The notes below the pieces were generated by a model. The model ran no database searches. It saw only the letters and a list, made by a program, of their open reading frames with translations, and was not told where the DNA came from. The translations under genes and the position numbers were made by a program. A stretch of DNA of 64,000 nt from JBBRHQ01 sp963725315 (GTDB taxonomy: Bacteria > Actinomycetota > Thermoleophilia > Solirubrobacterales > 70-9): contig CAVRYA010000010.1 of NCBI GenBank assembly GCA_963725315.1, forward strand, positions 310,001 through 374,000, given 5' to 3'. Below, in pieces: positions 38,899-48,254 of this stretch; positions within the stretch are counted from its first letter, which is position 1; each line of letters opens with the position of its first letter.

Positions 38899-39694
38899 CG
38901 GACGCCCCTTCCTGGATCTCGCTCTCGGCGCGGAAGGCGGGCGAGTTGGCGTTGAAGGTGCGGAAGGAGCGGACCAGCTGGGGACGCTCCGAGCCAAGCC
39001 GGTCCCGCATCCAGCCCGCCAGCGAGGCGGTGTTCGGGGACTCCATCGGCCCGTAGCAGCCGTAGCAGCCGCGGTGATAGGAGGGGCACAGCGCCCCGCA
39101 GCCGCCGTGGGTGACCGGCCCCAGGCAGGGGGTTCCGTGGGCGACCATCACGCAGACGTTTCCGGCCCGCTTGCACTCCATGCAGACGCTGGTGGAGGCG
39201 ATCGCGGGACGCCGCCCGGCGAGGTAGGCGCCGAGCACCTCGAGCAGCTGCAGCTTGTTGATCGGGCAGCCCTGGAGCTCGTAGTCGACCGGGACGTGGG
39301 CGCTGATCGGGGTCGAGGTCTCCAGGGTCGAGATGTAGGAGGGGGTCGCGTAGACGGCGGCGACGAACTCCTCGGCGTCGGCGAAGTTGCGCAGCGCCTG
39401 GATCCCCCCAGCGGTCGCGCAGGCGCCGATCGTCACCAGGCGCCTGGAGACGGCCCGCACCTCGCGGATCCGCTCGGCGTCGTGCGCGGTGGTGATCGAG
39501 CCCTCGACCAGGGAGACGTCGTAGGGGCCCTCGACGGTCGCCCGCCGGGCCTCGAGGAAGTAGGCGATCTCGATCTCGCCGGCCAGCGCCAGGATCTCGT
39601 CCTCGCAGTCGAGCAGGCTGAGCTGGCAGCCGTCGCAGGAGGCGAACTTCCAGACCGCCAGCTTCGGGCGGGCGCCGGGCTCGGCGGCGCTCAC
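38891..39694 (-). CDS. [NiFe]-hydrogenase small (delta) subunit, group 3b type
   Basis: This intact 267-aa protein relays electrons from the active site. KFASCDGCQLSLLDCEDEIL carries the proximal-cluster CxxC. GACATAGGIQALRNFAD, ELQGCPINKLQLLEVLGAYL and the later cysteines in STSVCMECKRAGNVCVMVA, PCLGPVTHGGCGALCPSYHR and CYGCYGPME match the 3[4Fe-4S] small subunits. There is no Tat signal, so the enzyme is cytoplasmic. The GTG start overlaps the gamma-subunit stop by 3 bases (GTGA). Confidence 0.92.
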   Translation of the reverse strand: MSAAEPGARPKLAVWKFASCDGCQLSLLDCEDEILALAGEIEIAYFLEARRATVEGPYDVSLVEGSITTAHDAERIREVRAVSRRLVTIGACATAGGIQALRNFADAEEFVAAVYATPSYISTLETSTPISAHVPVDYELQGCPINKLQLLEVLGAYLAGRRPAIASTSVCMECKRAGNVCVMVAHGTPCLGPVTHGGCGALCPSYHRGCYGCYGPMESPNTASLAGWMRDRLGSERPQLVRSFRTFNANSPAFRAESEIQEGASDE

Positions 39695-40569
39695 AGCTCC
39701 CGCACCTCGAAGATCTCCTCGATGTCGCCGAAGCGCATCACCGCGCCCTCCCGGCAGATGAAGGTCGGCCCGAACTGGCAGCGCCCGCAGTGGGTGACGC
39801 GCACTTCATGTTGCGCTCGAGCGAGACGTGGATGCCGCTCGCGCCGCGACGCCGCGGTCGCGCAGCGCCCGAGCCGCGAAGCGCATCATCACCTCCGGGC
39901 CGCAGAGCATCGCGACGGTCCGCTCGGGATCGAAGTCGGCGCGCCCGATCGGCTTCGTCACGACACCGACCTCGCCGGCCCAGGCGCCGGTCGGCGGTGT
40001 CGACCGTCACGTGCAGGTCGATCGCGGGGTCCGCCGTCCATGCCTGAAGCTCGGTGCGGTAGAGCAGCTGCTCGGGCTCGCGGCTGCCGTAGAAGAGCAG
40101 GACCCGCTCGAAGCGCTCGCGCACGGCGAGCGCCGCCAGGACGGTCGAGCGGAGCGGGGCGAGGCCGACGCCGCCGGCGACGATCACCAGGTTGGCCCCC
40201 TCGGCCTCGGCGATCGGCCAGGAGCTGCCGTAGGGGCCGCGGATCCCCAGCTCCTCGCCCGGCTCGGCGGCGCAGATCGCGGCGCGAGACCGCGCCGACG
40301 TCCCGCACCGTGTGGACGAGCGGGCCCTCGCCGGAGGGCTCGCCGCTGATCGAGATCGGCACCTCTCCGACCCCGAAGGCGTAGACCATGTTGAACTGCC
40401 CCGGCCCGAAGGCAATGCCGCCGTCGCCGTCCGTGGGCTCCAGCTCGAGCGTCCAGGTATCCGGCGTCTCGCGCCGCCGTTCGCTGACCCGGAAGGGCCG
40501 CGGCACCATCGGCGCCGCCCCGTTGACGGCGGCCGGGGCCCGGTCAGTCTGCGGCAGCGGCTGGGGCAT
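39691..40569 (-). CDS. hydrogenase gamma subunit, FAD/NAD(P)-binding with [2Fe-2S] (about four frameshifts)
   Basis: This ferredoxin-NADP reductase-like subunit exchanges electrons with NAD(P)H. FGPGQFNMVYAFGVGEVPIS is the FAD domain; GIRGPYGSSWP, VIVAGGVGLAPLRSTVL and YGSREPEQLLY mark the NAD(P) domain. MLCGPEVMMRFAARALRDRG and a C-terminal Cys set (NMKCA, then HCGRCQFGPTFIC) follow, as in dihydroorotate-dehydrogenase electron-transfer subunits. Frames change near 40285, 39990, 39855 and 39805. Repaired length is about 291 aa. Its ATG lies inside the last codons of the CNB-domain gene, 26 bp of overlap. Confidence 0.83.
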
Positions 40570-41022
40570 GCCCGTAGATGTCGAGGAGCCGGAACCGGGT
40601 CGCCTGCATGCGCTCGATCAGCAGGGTCGCGAACTGCTTCATCAGCTCGTAGCCGAGGTCGTGGTCGGACTCGCACTTGCCGCGCAGGCAGGCGCCGTCG
40701 AAGCCGATCGCCGAGCCGCTCTCGACGACGCGGGCGTCCATGTGCCAGCGGTAGGGCTCGAACAGCCACGACCAGCCGATCACCTCGCCGGGGCCGATCG
40801 TCTCCACGGTGACCGCCCCCCGACCGGGGACGAAGATCTCCAGCGCCACCCGCCCGTGGCGGACGACGTAGAAGGTGTCGGCGGGCTCGCCCTCGTGGAA
40901 CAGGTGGGCCCCCTGCTCGAGGCTGCGATTGCTGCCACAGCCGGCGATCAGCTCCAGGTGCTCGGCCCCGAGGTTGTCGAACGGGCCGATCTCGGCCAGC
41001 AGCTCGGCGATCCCCTTCAGCT

Positions 41023-41026
<4 letters not shown>
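40544..41026 (-). CDS. stand-alone cyclic-nucleotide-binding-fold protein inside the hydrogenase operon
   Basis: This intact 160-aa protein has a CRP-type beta-roll (GPFDNLGAEHLELIAGC, GAHLFHEGEPADTFYVVRHG, RVALEIF, VETIGPGEVIGWSWLFEPY) and a C-helix (LGYELMKQFATLLIERMQAT) but no helix-turn-helix, so it is not a DNA-binding Crp. The phosphate-binding cassette is atypical: GWSWLFEPYRWHMDARV lacks the usual Glu-Arg pair, so cAMP binding is doubtful. Its ATG overlaps the beta-subunit stop (ATGA), and its 3' end overlaps the gamma-subunit start by 26 bp. It may sense a ligand or act as an extra subunit of the complex. Confidence 0.85.
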
Positions 41027-42156
<1,130 letters not shown>

Positions 42157-42180
42157 CCGCTCACCTCCGCGCCACCACGT

Positions 42181-42186
42181 TAGCCT
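42181..42186 (+). promoter_or_regulatory. leaderless-type -10 box for the universal stress protein gene
   Basis: TAGCCT (part of TTAGCCT) lies 7 nt before GTG 42194, in the 37-bp gap shared with the hydrogenase operon. There is no Shine-Dalgarno for the stress-protein gene. Confidence 0.4.
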
Positions 42187-42193
42187 GCCGCGG

Positions 42194-43096
42194 GTGAGCG
42201 AGGTCGGGACGGTGATCGTCGGCTACGACGGGCCCCAGCACGGGCGCGACGCGCTCGCCCTGGGACGGGAGCTGGCGCTGGCGGCCGGGGCGCGGCTGAT
42301 CGTCGCCGAGGTCTTTCCCCGGGACCGGCGGCGGATCGGCGCCGGGTCGCGCGAGCAGCCGCCGAGCGACGAGGAGGCCGCGGCGCTGGCCGAGGCCGTC
42401 TCTTCGATCGAGGGCGTCGAGGCGGAGCCGCGCGCGCTCAGCGGGGACTCCGCCGCAAGGGCGCTCTACGCGCTCGCCGCGGAGAACCCGGACGCGATCC
42501 TCGTCCTCTCCGCCAGCCACCGCGGAGCCTTCGGGCAGGTGATGCCCGGGAGCGTCGTCGAGCCGATGCTGCACGGCTCTCCGTGCCCGGTGGCGATCGC
42601 GCCGCGGGGGCTGGCGCGATCCGACCACGGGTTGCGAGTCCTGGGGGTTGCCTACGACGACTCGCCCGAGGCCCGGGCTGCGCTCGAGCTCGCCGGCGAG
42701 CTGGCGAGCGGGGCCGCTGCGACCGTGCGAGTGATCGGCGTGCTCGACGCCGGGAAGCCGCCCCCGGGCTCCGGCTCCGGGATCCAGCAGATCGCCTCGA
42801 CGGCCCGAGCCGGACTGCGCGATGCGATCCACGACGCCGCGGCGGCCCTGCCTTCGCAGGTCAGGGCGCTGCCGGTGGTCTGTCGCGGTAACCCGGTTCC
42901 CGAGCTGCTCAGCCAGTGCGAGCAGGGCGTCGACCTGCTGCTGATGGGATCGCGCGGCTACGGACCGGTGCGCAGCGTGCTGCTGGGGAGCACCTCCTCG
43001 ATGATCATCCGCGCAGCCCGCATCCCGGTGATCGTCGTGCCCCGCCCTCGCAAGCGCGCCGCGCCGGGCGGGGCCGAGGCTCAACCCTCGGCCTGA
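42194..43096 (+). CDS. tandem-domain universal stress protein
   Basis: This 300-aa protein has two UspA domains. The first starts TVIVGYDGPQHGRDALALG; the second starts RVLGVAYDDSPEARAALELA. The second carries the ATP-binding signature MGSRGYGPVRSVLLGSTSS (G-2x-G-9x-G-S/T); the first has a degenerate form (SHRGAFGQVMPGSVVEP). Actinobacterial double-Usp proteins are commonly induced by hypoxia or starvation, which would fit the divergent hydrogenase operon. The 3' end overlaps the WS/DGAT gene tail by 16 bp. Confidence 0.9.
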   Translation: MSEVGTVIVGYDGPQHGRDALALGRELALAAGARLIVAEVFPRDRRRIGAGSREQPPSDEEAAALAEAVSSIEGVEAEPRALSGDSAARALYALAAENPDAILVLSASHRGAFGQVMPGSVVEPMLHGSPCPVAIAPRGLARSDHGLRVLGVAYDDSPEARAALELAGELASGAAATVRVIGVLDAGKPPPGSGSGIQQIASTARAGLRDAIHDAAAALPSQVRALPVVCRGNPVPELLSQCEQGVDLLLMGSRGYGPVRSVLLGSTSSMIIRAARIPVIVVPRPRKRAAPGGAEAQPSA

Positions 43097-44553
43097 CCGC
43101 TCTCGACGGCCGCCAGCTCGCTGAGCTCCTGGAAGGCGCGCATCATCCCGTCGCGCAGGACGGGGAGGTCAACGACGGTGTCGCGATCGGCGTTGACGCA
43201 GAAGTAGAGGTCACCGGCGTAGCTGAACACCGCGATCCCCACGGCGTGGTCGGCGGCGATCGGGACGAGCGGCCAGACGGCCTGCAGCCGCGAGCCGAAG
43301 GCGTAGAGCGGGACGGGCGAGCCCGGGACGTTGGTGATCGTGACGTTGAAGAGGCGGGTCGCGAACAGCGACCTGGCGAGGAAGCTGTGGATCGCAGGGG
43401 GCGCCAGTGCGGCGACGTCAATCAGTGTCTTCGAGCCGACGCCCTGCCGCCCCGCCTTCAGCGCCTCGGCCTCCTCGACCTGGAGGTTGTAGCGGCGCAA
43501 GGGGTCGGCCTCCGAGATCGGCAGGTGGACGAACAGCGAGCTGACCTTGTTGCCCAGCTCAAGGCGCTCGCTGGCGGCCCTGATGTTCATCGGGACCATC
43601 GCCCGCAGACCCTTCTCCGGAAGCGGCTCGCGTCGCTTCCCCAGCAGCTCGCGGAAGCCGCCCGCGGCGATCGCGAGTACGACGTCGTTGAGGGTGCCGC
43701 CCAGGGTCCGGTAGATCTGCTTCATGTCGTCCAGCGGAGCGCTCATCGTCGCCAGGCGTCGATGGGCCCCGATCGGCTCGTTGAGGCTGGTGTGGGGAGC
43801 GGCGTCCATCTCATCGCGCACCATCAGCTCGACGACCGCCCGGGAGCGCTCGAGCGCGTCGCGGGCCCGGTCCGGATGCCTGATCATGCCCGCGCCGGCT
43901 CCGGCCAGCCTCAAGGGAAGCCGGGCCGCACCGCCTGCGACCCCGATCGCTCCGGAAGCGAGGGAGCGCGCCGCGCCGCCGATCCCGCCGCCGTTCCCCT
44001 CGTCCGCCCCCTCATCGTCCGAGGGAGCTACGCCGACCCAACGCCCCCCGGGCGGCACCTGCTCGAAGTCGAGCAGTAGGTGGGTGGCGTCGACGGAGCC
44101 GACGCCGTCCACCAGGCAGTGATGGGTCTTGCTGACCAGCGCCCAGCGCCCGCCGGCGAGGCCCTCAAGGACGACCAGGTCCCAAAGCGGGCGGCGGCGG
44201 TCGAGCCGCTGCGAGAAGTAGTCGCCCGCCCAGTCGAGGAACTCGGCCTCGCCACCCGGAGCGGGAACCGCGGCGCGGCGGATGTGGGCGCCGATCTCGA
44301 AATCCGGGTCGCGCTCCCAGCTCGGCCAGTGGATGCCGCCGGTTCGCGGCTCCGAGAGGCGCTGGTGGTAGCGGGGCATCGCGCCGAGGCGGCGGCTGAG
44401 GCGGCGGACGACCTCGTCGGTCGCGGGGGCGGCGCCCTCGGGCAGCGCCTCGAAGATCATTGCCCCGCCGATGTGCATGTGCGCGCTGTCGTCGGCCTCC
44501 TCGAGCTCGAGAAAGGTGGCGTCGAGCGCGGTCAGGGCCTCCGGGGCTGCCAT
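43081..44553 (-). CDS. wax ester synthase/diacylglycerol acyltransferase (WS/DGAT)
   Basis: This enzyme, about 490 aa, transfers acyl groups from acyl-CoA to diacylglycerol or fatty alcohols for storage lipid. The catalytic motif HHCLVDG (HHxxxDG) lies near residue 146. LNDVVLAIAAGGFRELL and the C-terminal NVTITNVPGSPVPLYAFGS also match the family. A Gly-rich insert lies near residues 185-215. It is probably peripheral to the inner membrane. I chose ATG 44553, because alignment-like sequence (LTALDATFLELEEADD) follows closely; ATG 44565 is the alternative. Confidence 0.92.
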   Translation of the reverse strand: MAAPEALTALDATFLELEEADDSAHMHIGGAMIFEALPEGAAPATDEVVRRLSRRLGAMPRYHQRLSEPRTGGIHWPSWERDPDFEIGAHIRRAAVPAPGGEAEFLDWAGDYFSQRLDRRRPLWDLVVLEGLAGGRWALVSKTHHCLVDGVGSVDATHLLLDFEQVPPGGRWVGVAPSDDEGADEGNGGGIGGAARSLASGAIGVAGGAARLPLRLAGAGAGMIRHPDRARDALERSRAVVELMVRDEMDAAPHTSLNEPIGAHRRLATMSAPLDDMKQIYRTLGGTLNDVVLAIAAGGFRELLGKRREPLPEKGLRAMVPMNIRAASERLELGNKVSSLFVHLPISEADPLRRYNLQVEEAEALKAGRQGVGSKTLIDVAALAPPAIHSFLARSLFATRLFNVTITNVPGSPVPLYAFGSRLQAVWPLVPIAADHAVGIAVFSYAGDLYFCVNADRDTVVDLPVLRDGMMRAFQELSELAAVESGQAEG

Positions 44554-44731
44554 CGAGACAATCATTACACCCCTGACCCCGCCCGAATCCGTAGCCCGCC
44601 GTCAATCCGATGTGGGTTATCCAGATCGTCACCCGGAGCACCGGTTGATCGCCGAGCCTGGCGCAGGCGGCCCAGATGCGGTATTGATGGAGCACAGCCG
44701 GCCCGGTCCACCCCGCCGATAGGAGAGCACC

Positions 44732-47050
44732 GTGCAGAACCCCGTCGCCCAGTCGTCCGCCACCGACTTCGTCCGCAGCTTCGCCGAGCTCTCGCACTCC
44801 GACGTCGATTACGCCGGCGGCAAGGGCGCGAACCTGGGCGAGCTGACCGGCGCCGGAATTCCGGTGCCGGCCGGCTTCGTGGTCGGAGCTCCCGCGTACG
44901 CCGCCTTCTGCGATGACGGCGGGCTGCGGTCCCGCGTCGCCGACGCACTCGCCTCGGTCGACGTGGATGACCCGGCCGACCTCGACCGGGCCTCCGGCGA
45001 GGTCCGCAAGATGGTCGAGGCGGAGCCCTTCCCCGAGGCCGTCGAGCGGGAGATCCGCGCCGCCTACGCCGGGCTGGTCGGCGCGGAGGGCGACGCCCCG
45101 GTCGCGGTGCGCTCTTCGGCCACGGCCGAGGACACCGAGTCGGCCTCCTTCGCGGGGATGAACGAGACCTTCCTCAACGTGCGCGGGGCCGAGGCCCTGG
45201 TCGAGGCCGTGCGGCGGTGCTGGTCCTCGCTGTTCGGGAGCCGCACCCTCTTCTACCGCGCCAAGCGGGGGTTCGGCCAGGCCGACATGGACATCGCGGT
45301 CGTCGTCCAGCGCCAGATCCAGTCCACCCGCTCGGGCGTGATGTTCACGATCGACCCCGCCAGCGGCGCCATCGACAGGCTGGTGATCGAGGGGTCCTTC
45401 GGGCTCGGCGAAGCCGTCGTCTCCGGCTCGGTCTCACCCGACCGCTACCTGGTTGAGAAGGAGTCGCTGGGGATCCTCGCTCGCGAGGTCAAGAAGAAGG
45501 AGCTGGTGATCGAGTCGCTCCCCGGCGGCGGCACCCGGACCCGCGAGCTCGATTCCGAAGAGGCGCTGAAGCCGGTGTTGACCGACGAGGAGGTGCGCAC
45601 GATCGCCGACCTCGGCCGCCGCATCGAGCAGCACTACGGCTCCGCCCAGGACACCGAGTGGGCCTTCGATGAGGACGGCTCCGCCTGGATGCTGCAGTCG
45701 AGGCCCGTGACGTCCTCCGGCGGCACCCCGCAGAAGGCGGCCGCCGCACCCGAGGAGGCCGGGCCGGTGCTGCTCAAGGGGCTCGGCGCAGCCCCCGGCA
45801 CCGGCAGCGGCACCGTGAGGATCGTCCGCACCCTCGAAGACGCCAGCGCCTTCTCCGAGGGCGAGATCCTGGTCACCCACATGACCGCTCCCGACTGGGT
45901 GCCGCTGATGCGGAAGTCGGCGGCGATCGTCACCGACTCGGGCGGGATGACCTGCCACGCCGCGATCGTCTCGCGCGAGCTGGGCATCCCCTGCGTGGTC
46001 GGGACCGCCGACGCGACCGGCAAGCTGCGCGACGGCGAGCTGGTTACCGTCGACGCGACCCACGGCTCGATCCACGAGGGCGCGATGACGGCCGCCGAGG
46101 AGCACGCCGCCGCCGGGCCGGCCGCTGCGGCGACGGCCGCCGCCCCGCCGATCACCGGCACCAAGCTGCTCGTCAACCTCTCCGAGCCCTCACAGCTCGA
46201 GCGGGTCGCCGAGCTGCCGGTGGACGGCATCGGCCTCCTGCGTGCCGAGCTGATGGTGATCGAAGCGCTCGAGGGCAAGCACCCCCGCCAGCTGATCGAG
46301 GAGGGCCGGGGCGCCGAGTTCTCCGAGCGCATGGGCCAGGCCCTGTCGAAGTTCTCCGAGGCGTTCGCCCCGCGGCCGATCACCTACCGCACCATCGACT
46401 TCCGCACCAACGAGTTCCGCGGGCTCGAGGGGGGCGACAAGTTCGAGCCCGAGGAGGCCAATCCGATGATCGGGTTCCGGGGCGCCCTCCGCTACACCCA
46501 GGAGCCCGACCTGTTCAGACTCGAGCTCGACGCGATCCGCCACGTCTGGGACCAGGGGCACACCAATTTCCACGTGATGCTGCCGTTCGTCCGCACCGCC
46601 CGCGAGCTGGAGGCGTGCCGGCGCATGTTCGACGAGGCGGGGCTGCTGGACCGGCGCGGCTTCGAGCTCTGGGTGATGGCCGAGGTCCCCTCGGTCCTGT
46701 TCAACCTGGAGAGCTACGCCGCGCTGGGGATCGCCGGGATCTCGATCGGCTCCAACGACCTCACCCAGCTCGTCCTCGGCTCCGACCGCGACTCCGAGGT
46801 GCTGGCGGAGACCTTCGACGAGCGCGACCCCGCCGTGGTCGCCTATCTCCGCCAGCTGATCCCCCGCGCCCGCGAGCTGGGCCTGCAGACCTCGATCTGC
46901 GGCCAGGCCCCCTCGGTGCACCCGGAGTACGCCCAGATCCTGGTCGAGGCCGGGATCGACGCGATCTCCGTCAACATCGACTCGGTCGACCGCGCCAGGC
47001 GGCTGATCGGCGCCGCCGAGCAGCGGCTGCTGCTCGACCACTCCCGCTGA
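44732..47050 (+). CDS. ppsA: phosphoenolpyruvate synthase (pyruvate, water dikinase)
   Basis: This 772-aa enzyme converts pyruvate + ATP to PEP + AMP + phosphate. Domains in order are an ATP-grasp-type PPDK N domain (GGKGANLGELTGAGIPVPAG; VAVRSSATAEDTESASFAG), the swivelling phosphohistidine domain (TDSGGMTCHAAIVSREL, His about residue 415) and a C-terminal TIM barrel (PITYRTIDFRTNEFRGL; catalytic Cys in TSICGQAPS). The GTG start follows AGGAGAG. It sits near pyruvate:ferredoxin oxidoreductase and the hydrogenase, so pyruvate may be drawn to PEP in a gluconeogenic mode. Confidence 0.94.
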   Translation: MQNPVAQSSATDFVRSFAELSHSDVDYAGGKGANLGELTGAGIPVPAGFVVGAPAYAAFCDDGGLRSRVADALASVDVDDPADLDRASGEVRKMVEAEPFPEAVEREIRAAYAGLVGAEGDAPVAVRSSATAEDTESASFAGMNETFLNVRGAEALVEAVRRCWSSLFGSRTLFYRAKRGFGQADMDIAVVVQRQIQSTRSGVMFTIDPASGAIDRLVIEGSFGLGEAVVSGSVSPDRYLVEKESLGILAREVKKKELVIESLPGGGTRTRELDSEEALKPVLTDEEVRTIADLGRRIEQHYGSAQDTEWAFDEDGSAWMLQSRPVTSSGGTPQKAAAAPEEAGPVLLKGLGAAPGTGSGTVRIVRTLEDASAFSEGEILVTHMTAPDWVPLMRKSAAIVTDSGGMTCHAAIVSRELGIPCVVGTADATGKLRDGELVTVDATHGSIHEGAMTAAEEHAAAGPAAAATAAAPPITGTKLLVNLSEPSQLERVAELPVDGIGLLRAELMVIEALEGKHPRQLIEEGRGAEFSERMGQALSKFSEAFAPRPITYRTIDFRTNEFRGLEGGDKFEPEEANPMIGFRGALRYTQEPDLFRLELDAIRHVWDQGHTNFHVMLPFVRTARELEACRRMFDEAGLLDRRGFELWVMAEVPSVLFNLESYAALGIAGISIGSNDLTQLVLGSDRDSEVLAETFDERDPAVVAYLRQLIPRARELGLQTSICGQAPSVHPEYAQILVEAGIDAISVNIDSVDRARRLIGAAEQRLLLDHSR

Positions 47051-47088
47051 GGAGAACAGCGGCCGGGGGCGGCTCTCAGCCGTTCTCC
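47051..47088. terminator. hairpin between convergent ppsA and hutI
   Basis: GGAGAAC (47051-47057) pairs with GTTCTCC (47082-47088) around a GC-rich centre, right after the ppsA stop and over the hutI 3' end. It probably serves both genes. Confidence 0.5.
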
Positions 47089-48254
47089 GTCCGCCAGCTG
47101 ACCCGGCCGCGACAGATCGTCGTCGCGATCAAGGGCACCCCCGGCCGGTAGACGAGGTCGGCGTGCGAGACGGCGTCGAGGACCACCGCGTCGGCGCGGG
47201 AGCCCGGGGCCAGGCGACCGACGTCCTCGCGCCGCAGGGCCCTGGCCCCGCCCAGGGTCGCGGCCGCCAGCGCCTCGTCGGCGCTCATCCCCATCTCGCG
47301 CACCGCGAGGGCGATGCAGAAGCTCATCGAGGTGGTGTTGCTGGAGCCCGGGTTGGTGTTGGTGGCGATCGCCACCGTGGCGCCGGCATCGATCACCCGG
47401 CGAGCGTCGGGGTAGGGCTGGCGTGTGGAGAAGTCGGTCGCGGGGAGGAAGGTGGCGACGGTCTCCGAGCCGGCCAACGCCTCGACGTCGGCGTCGGAGA
47501 GGAAGGTGCAGTGATCTACCGAGGCGGCCCCCAGCTCGACCGCCAGGCCCACCCCGGGCCCCTCGCCGAGCTGGTTGCCGTGGACCCGCAGCCCCAGTCC
47601 CGCCCGCCGCCCGGCCTCGAGCACGGTCCGGGACTGCTCGGCGTCGAAGGCGCCCTCCTCGCAGAACACGTCGATCCAGCCGGCCGGCGGCGCGCAGGCC
47701 TCGAGCATCTCCCCGCAGACCAGCTCGACGTAGGCGTCGGCGCGCCCCTCGTACTCCGCCGGGACCACGTGGGCGCCGAGGAAGGTGACGTCGTCGGTGA
47801 AGCGGGCGGCCACCTCGCAGCAGCGCCTCTCGGTTGGAACGTCGAGCCCGTACCCGGACTTGATCTCCGCGTGGGTGATCCCCGCGCGCACCCCCTCCCG
47901 GCGCCGGGCGGCGGTCAGCGCCTCGAGCTTCTCGCTGCTCGCCGCCCTGGTCGCCTCGGTGCTGACCCGGATCCCCCCGGCCTCATACGGCTGCCCGGCC
48001 ATCCGCGCCGCGAACTCCTCGGCGCGATCGCCGGCGAAGACCAGGTGCGTGTGGCTGTCGACGAACCCGGGGATCACCGCCCGCCCGGCGGCGTCGATCC
48101 GCTCGTCGGCCGCGGCCCCGGGGTCCTCGATCGCAACCACCGTCTCGTCCTCGATGACCAGCGCCGCGCCGCGGCGGACCCCCAGGGGCCCCTCCCCGAG
48201 CGCGGGATCGTTGGTCACGAGGCGGCCGATGTTGTCGATCACCGTGGCGCTCAC
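47076..48254 (-). CDS. hutI: imidazolonepropionase
   Basis: This 392-aa amidohydrolase opens 4-imidazolone-5-propanoate to N-formimidoylglutamate, step three of histidine breakdown. PGFVDSHTHLVFAGDRAEEF contains the metal HxH. HAEIKSGYGLD, HGNQLGEGPGVGLAVELGA and ATNTNPGSSNTTSMSF match the family. The GTG start (48254) overlaps the hutF stop by 3 bases (GTGA). It is the last gene of the hut operon. Confidence 0.95.
   Translation of the reverse strand: MSATVIDNIGRLVTNDPALGEGPLGVRRGAALVIEDETVVAIEDPGAAADERIDAAGRAVIPGFVDSHTHLVFAGDRAEEFAARMAGQPYEAGGIRVSTEATRAASSEKLEALTAARRREGVRAGITHAEIKSGYGLDVPTERRCCEVAARFTDDVTFLGAHVVPAEYEGRADAYVELVCGEMLEACAPPAGWIDVFCEEGAFDAEQSRTVLEAGRRAGLGLRVHGNQLGEGPGVGLAVELGAASVDHCTFLSDADVEALAGSETVATFLPATDFSTRQPYPDARRVIDAGATVAIATNTNPGSSNTTSMSFCIALAVREMGMSADEALAAATLGGARALRREDVGRLAPGSRADAVVLDAVSHADLVYRPGVPLIATTICRGRVSWRTENG

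Noticed and set aside
32398..40569. Programmed frameshifting or mass pseudogenisation of the hydrogenase/POR operon
   Set aside because: Breaks are too many, have no shared slippery site, and are nearly all one-base insertions that restore full conserved proteins when removed; premature stops unrelated to frame are not seen.
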